The notes beneath the pieces were generated by a model. The model did not search any database and was not told where the DNA came from. It saw only the letters and a list, made by a program, of their open reading frames with translations. The translations under genes and the position numbers were made by a program. A stretch of 64,000 bases of DNA from Melanocharis versteri (taxonomy: Eukaryota; Chordata; Aves; Passeriformes; Melanocharitidae): NCBI GenBank assembly GCA_013397845.1, contig VZTG01003808.1, forward strand, positions 682,001 to 746,000, read 5' to 3'. Numbering within the stretch: position 1 is the stretch's first letter; each line of letters opens with the position of its first letter. Shown here in pieces: positions 33,590 to 47,110 of the stretch.

Positions 33590-35428
33590 GGAAATTTTGT
33601 CTGCCCTCTTCAGATTGTCAGCACTCACACAACATTGTTTCCAATTATAGCAAAGGAAAACATTGCAGAGGAACGTCTCTCTGCAAAAGCGTATTACAAA
33701 TCACCATAGTTTCAGCCCAGCCTGCAGTGAACCAGCCTGCCAAGAACCCCACAAGACACCTTTGCTTTGTCACATGGATAAGGTTCAAAGTCAGGAAGCA
33801 ATAGAATTGACTCTTGACTGAGCTGGGAGGCATGTGAATGTGAGCTGCTGACAACAGTCAGCAGAGAGTAAGAATTTCACCTCATGGATGAGGATTCAAG
33901 ACTCTGTTGTCTTTATTTTCTTCTCACCCCCATGCCCTCCTATAATATCCAAACACCCACCCCCTCTGTAGGAATATTCGTTGTCCTTCCAAAATCTAAA
34001 TTCAGAGCAGACAGTTAAAAGAAAGACATGCCATACACCCTGTAAGGGTCAAAAAATTCTCTACCTCTGAAATAAAATTTTCCAACTGTAAGTGTCAGAT
34101 AGCAAAGGATTCTTTATCTTCATTGGCCACACAAGTACTTTTGCACATCTGAATTTGTCTAGTGTCAGCTGTTAGCTACTTGCTTGTTATGTTTCACACC
34201 ATTATTCCATAATCCATTTAATCTGTCATTGCTCAGTGTTGCTGATTAAAGAGGCCAATCCCATATTTCTCCTCCATATTTTGGCCATTTATTCCCACTA
34301 TCTCCATTGCATCAGTATTAACCAAACTAAATAACTGAGTAAGCTGAAAGCCAAATAATTGTTCCGTTTCTACAGGTTAGGAAACTCATCTGGCAACAAA
34401 CTACCTCAGTTTCACCCAGGAAGCACAAAAACCAGAGCTGGCACAAGGGAGAGGCAGAAATAAGCAAATAGATGACAGTGGGAATGCCCTTTTCAGCAGA
34501 CACAGTGAATTATGCCAGATAAAGCAGATCAAGGAATTACAGTACTAATCTGTGAAATTAATCAGTGTAACACCTCCGTTTGGGAAGGGTGTAGAGAATT
34601 CTCTGTTAATAAAAAACTAAATCAAGACTAGGTCTCCTAAACCATGTGCTTAGCTTCTTTGAAAGACGCTGAGAAAACACCTGGGTAAAATACTGCAGTT
34701 TGTTACAATGCAGTGACAGCATTCTAATGATCTCTTCTGGCTTTTAAACCTATGCAACTTACGTGGGAATAGTACTGCCCTTCTTCAAATACACTAGTGT
34801 ATTAGTAATTTATCAACCCTCTAACAAATTATTTACATTTCTTAAGAAAAAATTTGCACCTTTTACCCATTAGTTTAATCCCTGCTATGAATACCTTAAG
34901 AACAGTTCCTAGCTTTCTGCATTAATTGACAGCCAATCGTCTTACTTCCTCACTAAGGGGAAAAAAAAAAGGAAAAAAGAGTATCTACAATGATAGCATT
35001 GCTCTTTCATTTCCCAGTGCATACAAAATCCTAACTGAAGCCACGAGTCCATTTTATCCCAACTTTAGCACTGGATGAACTTTCCATTAAATCAAAAGAC
35101 TCTCAATATGTGCTGTATGGGGTCTGCATAAATATAGATAAGGCTTCCAGGTTTCTGCGCCCAGTTTGATGGCAGAAGTAGGTGTGAGGGCTGATTACAA
35201 AACCCCAGATCTTCAGTCAAAAATGGTACTTATAAGTCTTTAGAATTCAATTGGTTTTTTATACCGAACTTCACACTTCTTTCTGTACTGAGTTTTACCA
35301 AGATTCTTAAATGTATTATAATGAAAAAATGATTAAAACGACAAGATTTACTGACATCTTGCCACTGAGGAGGGAAAAAACCTGAATTAAAAAAAAATCA
35401 AGACTGAAGAACAATGTTCTACAGGTTT

Positions 35429-36074
35429 TCACTGCCTCCTGCTGGCCTCAAAGCCAATGTTTTTGCAGGCATATGGTGCCAGGGTACTTGCCATTATTTT
35501 GCTCGGGTTGCCACCAAGACAGATTCTCACAACCGAGCCCAGAGAGGAAGGGTCACGCAGTGGGCTTCCAGCTCCGAGGCTCAGCACTGAGCAATAAGCA
35601 GCAAGGTGCAGTGCTCTTGATCTCACCTCCCAAGCACATGGCTGGGTGATCAAACAGGCCCTGGGTCCAGCTGCTTCTGGCACATCAAGTTTGAAAGCAG
35701 GATAAAGGCTGAAGAGCTACTCCCACGGCCCAAGACCCATTATCTAGTGGGGTTTCAGAACTCCTGCTTCTGTTCTGATGCAGCCTGACAGTCTGACATG
35801 CCTTGGCAGCCACGGTCCCTCTCTCAGCACGGGGCATGAAGTGCCACCGAGGCACTGGCACAATGGTGACATAACAAGCAGCCTGTTCTGGGCTGGTCCG
35901 GTTAGCCCAGGTGCAGCGCGGCACCGGTGTTTGCAAAGCACAAACTGTCCCTGCTGAAATTGGCTCAGAATTTTGCCCAACTCTGTGCACTATCCTGTGG
36001 TAACATACAGCAAAAATTTGTGGAAATAAAGTTTTTATCACTCTCACACACATACCCTTCAGCAGGTATCCCAC
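35429..36074 (-). other. GC- and CpG-richer islet with a 129-codon minus-strand frame
   Basis: Locally richer in G+C and CpG (for example CAGCGCGGCACCGG near 35917-35930) than the AT-rich surroundings. The minus strand carries a 129-codon frame (35685-36074). It contains an excellent acceptor (TTTTGCTGTATGTTACCACAG, ending near 36000) followed by about 103 codons (RIVHRVGQNSEPIS at the start) to a TGA at 35685. It could be a terminal exon, a small orphan CpG island, or an unrecognised GC-rich repeat. No family is recognised. Confidence 0.3.
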
Positions 36075-39000
36075 AGCCGCTGTTGTACAATAAGATGCAG
36101 GTTCCTAAATTCAGAAGAATTCACAGCCAGTGTTTAGCATACATCATTACAAGTGTTGGCTCTTAATGCTTCATTTCAAAGGTCTTAAATGTTAAACTCT
36201 GCTATAAATCATCCCCTCTGGCAAACTTCAAACATCAATAGACTCCTCAAAAGCATCTGTTTAAGTTGTGGGTAGAACATAAAGTTTTATTCAAACCACA
36301 AAGGCCTATAAGAAAAGGAGAATTAAAAATAAATAAATAAAACTCAACCAACCAAACCCTTAAAATAATTGGCTTTGCCACCTGCACATAAATCCTAAGG
36401 AGTTCAGCAGGCACACCCAGTACATCTTCACAAAACATATTCAGGATTGCAGTTACAGTTTGAAAGTTCATGATGCTAAGGCCATTTGAAAGCTGTGTTT
36501 GAGTTATTCAGTTCATTTATTTTTAAACCCTACAATTAGTTTGATGCTCAGGACACCCCTAAAAACCCCTAAAGAATCTGACTGCAAGAACATATCTCCT
36601 GGTCTATTACACATCCTAAGAAACATGTGGGGTGCCTCAGGAAATCTGAAAAAACAGAGTTTCTTCCTCACTATGCAGCTTCCCACTCAAACTCAGCCCT
36701 CCAGACAACAATTTTCCCTTTCACACTTCCAAACACCTTCCAGGTTCTCCAAAAAATGCCAAGCTCAATCTTTGAACTTCTGAAAAGTCATTAAGAGCAG
36801 GGCAGACCTGGTATTTCCTTTCTTGATCCTGTGAAATAAAATACAGAACCCTGAGGATTTAAATATTTCTTACAAAAAGTGAAACTCTTGCCATCCATAG
36901 CCACAGAGTTCTAGCACCTCTCTTCCCATGATGGGCAACCAGGACTTTCGTGAACAGTATCACACAGGATCATTTCTCTTACCTTCTTTTCCAGATCCTG
37001 CTTTCTCAAGTTGTAATACCACCAAGTACCACCCTATTTCCAGTTTGAGCATTATGGGTTTTGGTTGTGAGGTTTTTTTACATGAAGGATCAAGCCCTAG
37101 AGGAATGCCAACAGTTTTGCTAAAGCAGTTGTTGCTGTAAGTACAATTTGCAGTACATAGACTTTATTCTATAACCACTCATGAATTAGAGTGAAATATG
37201 AAACAAAACATTACATTCTCACTTGAAGCTGGTAGGATGTAAATATATTATGTATTAAGATATATATGCATGATTTAATATGTAAGTCTGTATATTACAT
37301 AATTAGGCCTAGGGGCCTAAGTCTTTTTCAGTTAGGAAAGTGTAAGACATCATTTAACACATGTCCCTGGCACCACAGTCAGGAATTACTCCAAAACACT
37401 GAATATGACACACTGATTTGGACCACGACAGTAGACTGAAGATACACAAAAAAAACCCACACCAAAACACTTTTAAGTCCTGCAGTGGTCACACACTATT
37501 ATATATACACAGGAAAAGGACCTTCAAAAGCTGCACTTGGTAAAAACAACTTTGTTGCCTGCATTTGTAGGGCTTCTCATATTTGTTGATGTTTGATTAT
37601 TGTGCATTTTATTTCTAAGCTCCAATATCCTAAATATATTATTTGTTTTCGAATCACTGAGATGAGTTAAATTCTGCTCTGCTTATGCTCCCTCCATCCT
37701 CCCCACACTTGAGAAAATCAATGCAGTCCTTTATTTTTTTATCATTTCTGATTAATCACAAGGCAAATGTTACTATTTACAAAAGATCAAGCAGATCTCC
37801 AAGTTATGTTTGAGACTATAGCAAGTGCTTGCTCTTTCCAAGAGCATCCCAGCAAACAGGGCTTATGAGGTATATTCCCACTAGTTATAAGTGTACAGGG
37901 GCTTCTTCTAAATATTAATACCTCACTTTAACATTTAGGAATAAGAATCTCTAAGTATTAGGCAAAATGCAGAAACTTCACCTCAAAAGAAAATTCAATC
38001 AGGCTTGCTACACAGAGGATATACTATGCAATCTATTTGCAGTATCTCTGTAACTATGCAGCTGCAAACCTGTGATCCCTTCCCAACACAAAGGCAAAGA
38101 TTGGGAAACTAAAAATGGAAGTCTGCTCTGAAATAAAGGGTTATATATACAGGATTTTTTTTCCCGTCTTGATTCTGGGTTTTATCCAAAAGAGAAAGAT
38201 CGGTCCCTTATTTCTTATTTATCACAGTCCTGCAGGAACAATATCCCCTGTGGCATGTGGGTATATTCTCCAGGCACAAAGAGGAAACGGTCCAGAGAAT
38301 TTCATTCATCTCAGTATCTTTAGCTGTCCAAAAGTCAGCATCTAATCTAAACTAGACATCTAGGCTGCCTCAACAGAGAGAGGAGCATCTCCAGACGGTG
38401 ATTCATCTCACCATAAAAATATTTCATCTGGGGTGGGGGGAACAACCTGCAGAGGTACCTGGCGAGCATGATCACTCTTCCCTGACCAGAAAGGGGCCTT
38501 CCTGATGAGCATTCCCAAACACCTAAACAGCATCAGAGAATCACCACACCTCCACGTGGCTCTACGTCACAACACAAGGTGTTTACACCCGAGCAAGATT
38601 AAAACTAGGTAGCTGAGGGGCTGTCAACACCCCCATCACAACAAAACACCACACACAGGCACTAGAAAGCCACCCTGAGCGCTCATACTGTCAGACTACA
38701 CGGTGTTTTAGCCATAGGTGGATTGTTGCTTCTTCGTAAGATAGTTCAGGACTGTTTGTCTAGACCACAATCATCACTGCAACTTCTAACACAGAGGTTA
38801 CAAAACCTTCTTCACAGAGCCTTGTAAATCAGCAGAGTTCTCTGGTTGCTTGGTTCTTTGGCTTTCCAGCTGCAGAAGAACATGAACACCATGGATTGCT
38901 GTTGGCTAATAAACAAGCCTCTCACCAGCCTTCAGAGTCATTAAGAACCTGCAGCTGCCAGCGCAGTTCTCTCCATCATCCTCCAGCCATCCAGCTGCAA

Positions 39001-42000
39001 AGGGACTTCCTGTTTAAGGTGCACTCTTTGGCAGGTTCCTTTTCCACACCACATTCAGTAATCTGTGGCCTGAACCGATAGATTTTCCTCCAATGAGCTC
39101 ATTCCATGTAAAGATCAGGATTTTTATTTCCTATCACAAAGAGCAATCAAGCAAAGTATTTGACATTCTGACCCATTTAGCAAAAGATACATTATCCCCA
39201 AATATCTCCTTCCCATCCTGAAGCCTTATTACTGAAACTGCTGCTATGATCTGTAATTAGCAAATGCCTGTATCTGCTGAGGAACTGCTTGCACAAACTG
39301 TCCCAAACACAGACAGCAAACAGAAGGAGTGCTTTTAAGGACATTTAAATAAATCCATGAGCATTGGGTGAACTTGGCCTCTCAGCAGGAAAGCAATGAA
39401 ATATAAACCACAGATCACAGTTCAAAACTGGCATAGCTCAATAGCACCTGGAAGGCACTGCCAAACTGAAGCTTTCATTCTCACCTACAGAAGCATGCAG
39501 ATCTCACAGTGTGGAATTAGCCTTTTACAACAGCATTTGACAGTTGCTTGATAGTCCAGCCTCTTAAATGCCAGGAATCTCCACAATCTAGAAGGAATTG
39601 ATGCAAGAAAGATTCTGACATCCCCCAAAGAGGATGGGATGGCGTTTGAGATGCATCTGAGGTGAAAAATGGGACTTTCAGCAGGTTGTGATGCTGCTAT
39701 TGCTAAAAATTTTGTCTCTCAGCATTATGCGGGTGACATGTTCCACAAGTGCAGTTTTCAAATCAAACAAAATATGGAAAAAGAAACAAAAACCCCAATT
39801 TTTTAAACATTTAGATAATGTTTCCAAAGGATCCTTGAAGATCGAAGGCAGAAGTCAGATGCACCATTAGTACAGCAAGGCCGGTACAGGCTTCAAAGCT
39901 CAGAAAGCCAGAAGTTGCCCAACTGGAAGTTAAATTTGATTTATTCAGCAGCATTGGACTGGGAGGGGCACAGCAGCTTCTCTGTATTTCACAATGGAAA
40001 CTCTTCTTTATTCATTCTGCCTAATTATATACTGACACTGGAAAATTACATTATGAGGGCAGTAACTTCTCTAAATAATTGTCACTCAAAGACATTCTGT
40101 AATGATTTGTGATGTCTCCCAAAGCAGGCTAGTCAAAGACTGGAGACAGAGTTTTATGCCAGAACAATTGGCTCATATATTTTTGAGGCATTTTGTTTTC
40201 TACAGCATTATAAAAGCAGCTGCAACACCTGTTGGCCTAAGACATCTCATGTGTGTTTCATTTATCTATTGGATCAGCCACTGGAAACCTGGCCCCAACA
40301 CTAAAATTGAGATTATGAAAACTGGCAAGACTTAAGAGCATTTGTCTTTGGCTTGATTGGAGTTAACAGAATGTTTGTCTAAGAAACCAGACAAAAGCTG
40401 CATTTTAGGTCTCAAGAGCTTGGGTCTTATCTTGCAGTTTAGCCATTGAACAGAACTAAAGCAGAGTCACTAGACTGCTTGGAACATTGGCGACTGGCCC
40501 CCAAGAGCTGGCCACATGATGTTAATGACTCACCAGTGAGATAGGAGAAAAGCAAGAGGTTGGGTGCCTTCATCTGAGAAAACATGGGATTGAGGAATGG
40601 ACACAGCCAGCCACTGAGGTCTCAAAGCCTATTAGTAATACAGCAGTTAAATTAATTAACAAAGATGTTTCAAGCTTTACATGGTAGAGAAACTCTGACC
40701 TAGGCAAATTTTCAAGATTATCCATCATTGGATATTCTGATCTCTACTCTGAATGGAAGAATGAATGCAGAGCAAAGACCCTGAAATATCACCTGTATGT
40801 TCAAATACTCAGATTTTTCAAGCTCAGCCCTTAATATTGGAAAGCATCAGGCAAGATTTTAAAGAGTAGAAGAGTCAATCACCCTTAATCTTTCAAATCA
40901 ACAAGTGACTTTCCATAGAATTACATCTAATAATCCTTAGCAGGCCTAGTTCTAGTTAGTCACTCACTTTAATGTTGCTGTGGTAGCATGCCGTAGATTT
41001 TCTGACATGCACTAGTATATATAGCAACTACTCTGTCAAGGCTGCCTTGAAATGTGTTTTCAAAGGAAAGAAGTAAAAATCCTGCACTTACTCTTGCTTG
41101 TAATACTATCCTTCTGAGATGCTGCCGTTCCAGATTTGAAGGTTAAAAAAGAATGCGTCTGAAAGGTATTGTGGCAAAACAAAAGCACAGCCATTTAAAC
41201 GCAAAGAAAGAAGCAGTTACCTGTTTTTACTAGTGCTCATTATTCAGATTTAGACTCCTCCAAACAAATACTATACAGGTGAACACTGCTAGCCTCACTG
41301 ACAGAGACAAAAGGATTTGTGTCTCTACATACATAAAGCTTGTGTATAGGCATACACACACACTCTTTTTGTAAGCCTGAACTTCTTTTAGAGTAAGATT
41401 TCCAGACCCTAATTATCACCTCAAATATAAAAAAAAAAAAAAATTGTGCATATAATGTTCTTGCCCAAGTTGATATTCTTATCTTTCCCTCATGAAATTA
41501 TCCTTTAAATAAACCTTTTTATCCCATGCTTCACATCACAGTTCTCCTTGGTCCCTGTGACACACAGTGATGCTCCAGCAATACTCTGGGCATGGTGTGA
41601 TAATATATTGGCACAGGCCCTTGAAAGAATAAACAAAGCAGAGTAAGCATACTTTCTGTTTACTTGCATGGGAAGATTAGCTCAGTACTAGATCTTCTGG
41701 CTGTGGTGACTAATTGGGGTTTGCTCATCTGTGCAGATTTGCTAAGGAAGTTCCTGGTAGGCACTATACATTGGAACTGCTTAACACCAAACATGAACTG
41801 AGATTATTCCAGCATGCTGTCTGATCCCATATGATCTTACACAGACTAAACTCCTAGTGACTTCAAATGAAAGTTTACCTCAATTGAATGTTTCTGACCA
41901 ACACTTGTCCTCAAGCACAATTGTAGAACGTGGTAAAAGTGAAGTTGCAAAAGACATAGGCTAAACAGGAAGCCAATTCTATCAACCTTTATTTGGTAAC

Positions 42001-45000
42001 TTTGTGGGGGTTTTTTTGCAGATGATGAAAGTGGTTCCACACACATGAGACAGAAAGAATAATCAAACCTGCATACTAAAATATTTTACATGCCCACACC
42101 TTTTTGCAGATAACTTACTGATACTCATTTCAGCCATTGCCCTCTTTGTGTAATATTCCCTGGTTTAATTACTGAGAATAGAAAACTTCTGATTACCCTA
42201 CATTAAGGGAATCACAGCAAAATGCAGCTGCTTTATGGTCAGTTTTCCATTTCTATCATCTCTCTGAGCATCTGTGCACAATGTTAGTGATTATGAGTTG
42301 TACCATTCATTCCCCAGCAGGAGAAACAGTGCCAGAAATTCTGCTGTGTGTTTTGCTTGGCAAAAAATAGAAATCCCTCTGGAAAAAGAAAAGGGAATGA
42401 AAGCAGGGAAAAAAAAAAAAAAAAAAAGCAGGTACCCAAGTCTGTTGCATTTTGTGTTTTGTTTTGTTCAGAACAAGTTTCCAAGTGCAAGCAGGTGAAA
42501 ACAAGTCCAGCACAGTTCCAACATTATGACAGAACAATAGGAGGATTTAAGTGTGGCCATACACTGTGATATGGCATGACTCTCACAAGCTGACAGACAT
42601 TTCTGGTTAATTTTACTCTTTTCCCCAATCTTCAAAATAATTGAACACCGGAGTAGAAATCAAAGAACATATGTTTTTCCATCAGACTTACAGTTTTGAA
42701 AAGATCTGAGGATTCATTTTGAATTTATGTCAGAGAACTTCAAACAAAGAAAATATTTTTGGACCGTAGTGCCTAGCAATGAAACTACCTAGCGACGGAT
42801 AATGGAAAAAATATCTTATTTTTTTTTTAAATCAGAGTAAGGCAGTGATCATGTAACAGTTACTTATGCTACTTTTTTATAGTAATTGTAAAGATATTAC
42901 TGTAGAAACAGCATAGGTTTTTTTTCCTGTTTTAGTAGAGTCCAAATTTTTAGAAGATTTTGGGGAAAGAAAATTTTCAGAGACACTATCTGATCATTTA
43001 TGAACTTACAAGTACCCTCTAATGCCTCTCTAAAACCAATCACCATTCTTCAATCCAAAAATGTAATCAGATCTCTATGGTGACAGGTGTAGCATACAGC
43101 AATAGACCCAAGTTTTCCTTTTGTTCATACAAAAGAATTTTCAACAGAAGTTAAAGCTCCCTGCATAGAGCGCTCTGATTAAATACCCTGCCAATGAACA
43201 TTCTTCTTCCAGCCAGCAGCAATTTTAGATTTCCTTGTAGTGCATTACCTTCCTCAAAGATTCTGGTATGCTTGTTTTTATGCTTCCATTCAAACGCATG
43301 GCAGCAATGGGACAACAGACTTCAAACCTGCACACCCTGACGTCCTACGAGTCTGCCCTCACAGGATCAGTGCAGTAAAAAAACCCAAACTGTTAAAAAT
43401 TCTGCTCAATGCAGTTCACCTTTGGTGCTGCAGAAGGACAGTAAAATCACCAGGGAGTGCCAGGTCAGCACGGCCAGGCAGCAAACCCCGTGGGTATGAG
43501 GGCGCACAGCGAACCATGGTGCCCTGATTTGTACCTGGATTTAAAGGAGCATTCGCACAGGTTCAGAACAGGGCAACTGAAATGACAGCGTAAAGACACA
43601 ATTGACTTCTGGCCTCCCCACAAGAAAAGCCCGGCCAGCCTCAAGGATAAGAGGACTCAGTGTTTAGTCTTTTTAATTAGCTGCTTTTCCTCAGTACCCT
43701 TTTAATTATTTTTACATGGTACCCGCTAGGGAGGCTGCATGGAATTCATTTTTCTTTAGGGAAGAGAGATCTTGGGGCCCCTGGCAGCATCCTTCTAGTT
43801 CGCTTTCTCTGAGACTGGTCTCTTTACCAGTAGAGTCAGGCAGGACCATGGGAGTTAATAAGCAGCTGGCCAGATGGTGCCTGTCCAAAGGTGTTGGCTT
43901 TGTAGACAACTGGAACTTCTCTTTGGGAATAAAATCAGTGATACAGGAGAGCCAGCCTGCATTTCAATCAAGTACAAGCAGGCAGACTATTAGTGGAGAT
44001 AATTACCTTGCCTTTTTTTTCCCCTTCTCCTTCCCCCCTCTCCCTTCCTTTCCCAAAACCAGTAGATACAAACCTGGGGAGTGAGAAACAAAGGATTCCC
44101 AGGGTTAAAAAGAACATTTTTCCTAACACCATAAGCAGAAAGTTAAGTGTTATTTATTCAGATGCAGAATTCAACAATTACACCTCCACTGCTGAGTCAA
44201 TACCTATGAAATAATGAAATGGCATGCAATGATAGAAGCTTTTGATATCAATAACTTAAAAACAAGTTAAAGACATGCTCTTGGTTTTTGCTAATCAGGC
44301 CACTCTTGTGGCCTTGTGGCATTATCATAAGGTACTTCAAGTGCTGATGATGCAGCCTTGACCATACCACCAACTATGCTACTACTGTCTCAACTAACAT
44401 CATGTTCCCATTCCAATATGGAAAATGTTCCAGTGCAGCTCAGGCCTGAAGGAAGAATCTACTGACACATCGAAACACACAAAGCCACTGTATTTAACTG
44501 CACATCAGAAAAACATCTACATGGTTACAAAAGAAGTTTTCTGACAGAGTATTAAGTAAATAGCATGACTGTTGATTTTTTTTCCTCAGAGAAATATGAG
44601 AGTTAAGATAGCAAATAGGAGTCTGAGCTTGTTTTCCTTTTTTACCACACACACAGCACTATCATGAACTAGTCACTTCTTCTGTAGCCTCCGCTCTACC
44701 TCTCTAAAAGGCAGAATACAGGTTATCTTAGTGTGGGGCCTTTGGGATACAGACCCTAATGATCCTCAAAAACTGGAGTTACCAAGAAACTCAACACTGG
44801 TGTTCTGATACAGAACCAAAATAAGGATTTTCATGAACTCTCTTTACTCATTCCTTGAAACAAGGTGGAACTAATTTGCTGCTCCAGAAAGTTCCCTCTG
44901 CCTGTAAACACATGCTTTCTTTCAGACAGCTTCTTCTTTAGGCAACACTAGGATCTCTTCCAGCTATCCCACTGACACCACTCCACGAAAGGTGTGTGAA

Positions 45001-46384
45001 TTTGGAGGGATGACAGGCGAGTTCCCTCAGAGCTGCAGCCATCAAATCCTACAGTGCATAAGCCCCTTCTTTCCATCCTATAGCACAGCCACGTGAGCTT
45101 GCTATATTTGTGCTGTTGTTAAAAAAATAGATCAATGAAATAGCCAGAATGTTTCTTCCTCTCAAGTAGTGGGAAGCTATTAACTACTCTTTACTACCTG
45201 AAAGGGCTTCTGGAGTTGGAAGCTTCCAGGCAAGAGCAAGTTCTCTGAAAACGGATTGTTCTGACAGTAAAGGCCAACAGAGGAATGCAACTCATTCCAA
45301 ATTCACATTGTTTCCTGCTCCATCATGTATTTAAGTTCCCTCATGCAGAGCCTGACTGCAGTACATGCACGCTTCTAGAAGGAAAAGAAAAAAGATGAAG
45401 GGGAAAAAAAAAGGCTCCCTCCTCAAGAATCTGGGTGAATACATCCATTGCACAGAAATCCAGATTATTCAGAAATCCTAATTTAAAAGGATTATTTTAA
45501 TTTTTTTTTGCACATTACTAGGCCAATATGAATAGCCTTTTCAGAATCCTCACTGACAAGTGCAAACTGAAAGCTGCTTTGTAGTCCCCATGTTTCTCAT
45601 GCAAGATTCATACTAGGTAAACAATCAAATTATCAACATTGCATTGTGTCCAAAACTGCCACCAGCTAGAATAGACTTACAGAGAATGTTCCTCCACTGA
45701 ATGCAGAAAATATTTTCTGCAATGTCAAGTAAATCCTCCATTCAGATGACCTATGAATAGCAGCATTTGTGAAAAGCACAAAACCAGAAAAACCACTAGC
45801 ACTTTTCTATGCTTTCATGCCCTGACACTTCTCTCACCATACTATCCTCCTTTCCCATCTGTGTAATGCCAATCACAGCATAAAAATTCAACTGTAGATA
45901 GATCCTCAGAGTCCACATAACAGAAGTTTTGCATGACTGCATTAATTTCTAAGTTACAAATCTGTGATTTGTCTTCCTCCTTCCCAACTCTCACAAATGG
46001 ACGTCATATGTTCACTAATGCCATTCTCTCTATTTAAAAATCCCATACAGATTTATCTGCTGTCTTTCTGTTTGCAACTATATCCTTAACATAATGGGTC
46101 ATGGCCTTTAAATAACAAAATTAAAGCACTAGAAAAAAAAAAATCACACAGAAAAAAGTATTAGATAAAAAGACCCCGCAGTAAGATTTATTCATCAGCT
46201 CCTCATCACCTGCAGATCTCGTTTCCTAACACTTGAGTTCCTCCCCTACTTATACAGCAATATGGATGCAGACCAACAGGCTTGCATCTTCGTGTAATTA
46301 AGGAAATGCCTCTGCTTCCCTGATGCACTCTGCCGTAACATACAAATAGCACAACCGGATTAATCTGCCACCTCTGGCATCTTG
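36075..46384. other. no gene recognised; simple repeats only
   Basis: Mostly AT-rich. A-runs at 41429-41443 and 42409-42427. A short G/C-richer stretch at about 43430-43640 has a few CR1-like words but is too diverged to call. A 7-base inverted repeat lies at 37303-37320. Confidence 0.5.
42409..42427. repeat. poly-A run
   Basis: 19 consecutive A. Overlapping K-rich and F-rich frames are composition artefacts. Confidence 0.9.
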
Positions 46385-47110
46385 TCCGTCACAGAACCAT
46401 TGACTCAGACTCATTCAGGTGAGAAGGGCCTCAAGAAACCTGTTATCCAACCAATCACTCGAAAAGGTCAGCTAGAATCAAACCAGCTAACTCAGGGTTT
46501 TATCCAGTTGAGTCTTGAAAGCCTCCAGCAATGGAGGGTCTCTGAGCAATCTATTCCATTTCTTGACTGTTCTCACAGGGAAGGTGATTTTCCTCCAAGG
46601 CAGTCCACGACATTGGTTCTCACTCACTTCCCACATCTATGCAGAGATTTGCTCCAAGAGGACTCCCTCCATGCTTTTCCCATGGAGTGAAGATAGGCTG
46701 AGGAGCCTGCAGTTCCCTATAACTGCACTTTTGACCTTTCCTGGAGATAGATATAACATTTGGCTTTGTTCAGGAATTGGGGCTCTTCCTCAATCTCCAG
46801 GAGTATTCAAAGACCACAGCTTTGTACAGATATGAACCAGCTCTCAGCAGTCTTGAATGCAGCCTGTTTTGTCCCATTGACTTGCATGGGTCAAGTTCTC
46901 CCAAGTATCCCCTGACATGGTCCTTGTCCCCTGATGGGGATCAATGGCCTACTTGACCTCTTTTGTTAAGAACAGAGGCCTGTGAAACCTCACAAGTGAG
47001 GACTGAGGCACAGGAGACACAAGTACCTCAGGCTTACCTGTGCCTTTTGCCACTAATTCACACACCCCGCTCAGAAACAAGTCCCATCCTTGTCGCAGAG
47101 CCCTGCGGCT
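46385..47110 (-). mobile_element. old CR1 LINE with internal deletion (or two CR1 pieces)
   Basis: On the minus strand the low-coordinate 220 bases are CR1 3' UTR (reverse complements of words around GTCTTGAAAGCCTCCAGCAA and CTGTTCTCACAGGGAAGG). From about 46640 upward the sequence instead matches the linker and start of the CR1 reverse-transcriptase domain: reverse complement of the block encoding WKKANVTPIFKKG-like and GNYRPVSL-like residues near 46690-46770, and of the EKAEVLN-type linker near 46985-47040. In CR1 these parts are separated by most of the reverse transcriptase, so over a kilobase is missing. Highly diverged, hence old. Confidence 0.7.

Larger units (their letters stand above)
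28461..35428. other. no gene or interspersed repeat recognised
   Basis: AT-rich, presumably intron or intergenic. It contains a TC microsatellite (29869-29884), an AAAT microsatellite (33567-33589) and a G/T-rich patch (31671-31716). Confidence 0.5.

Noticed and set aside
43430..43640. G/C-richer stretch with words resembling CR1 ORF2 (CAGAACAGGGCAACTGAAATGA)
   Set aside because: Too diverged and too short to assign without an alignment.
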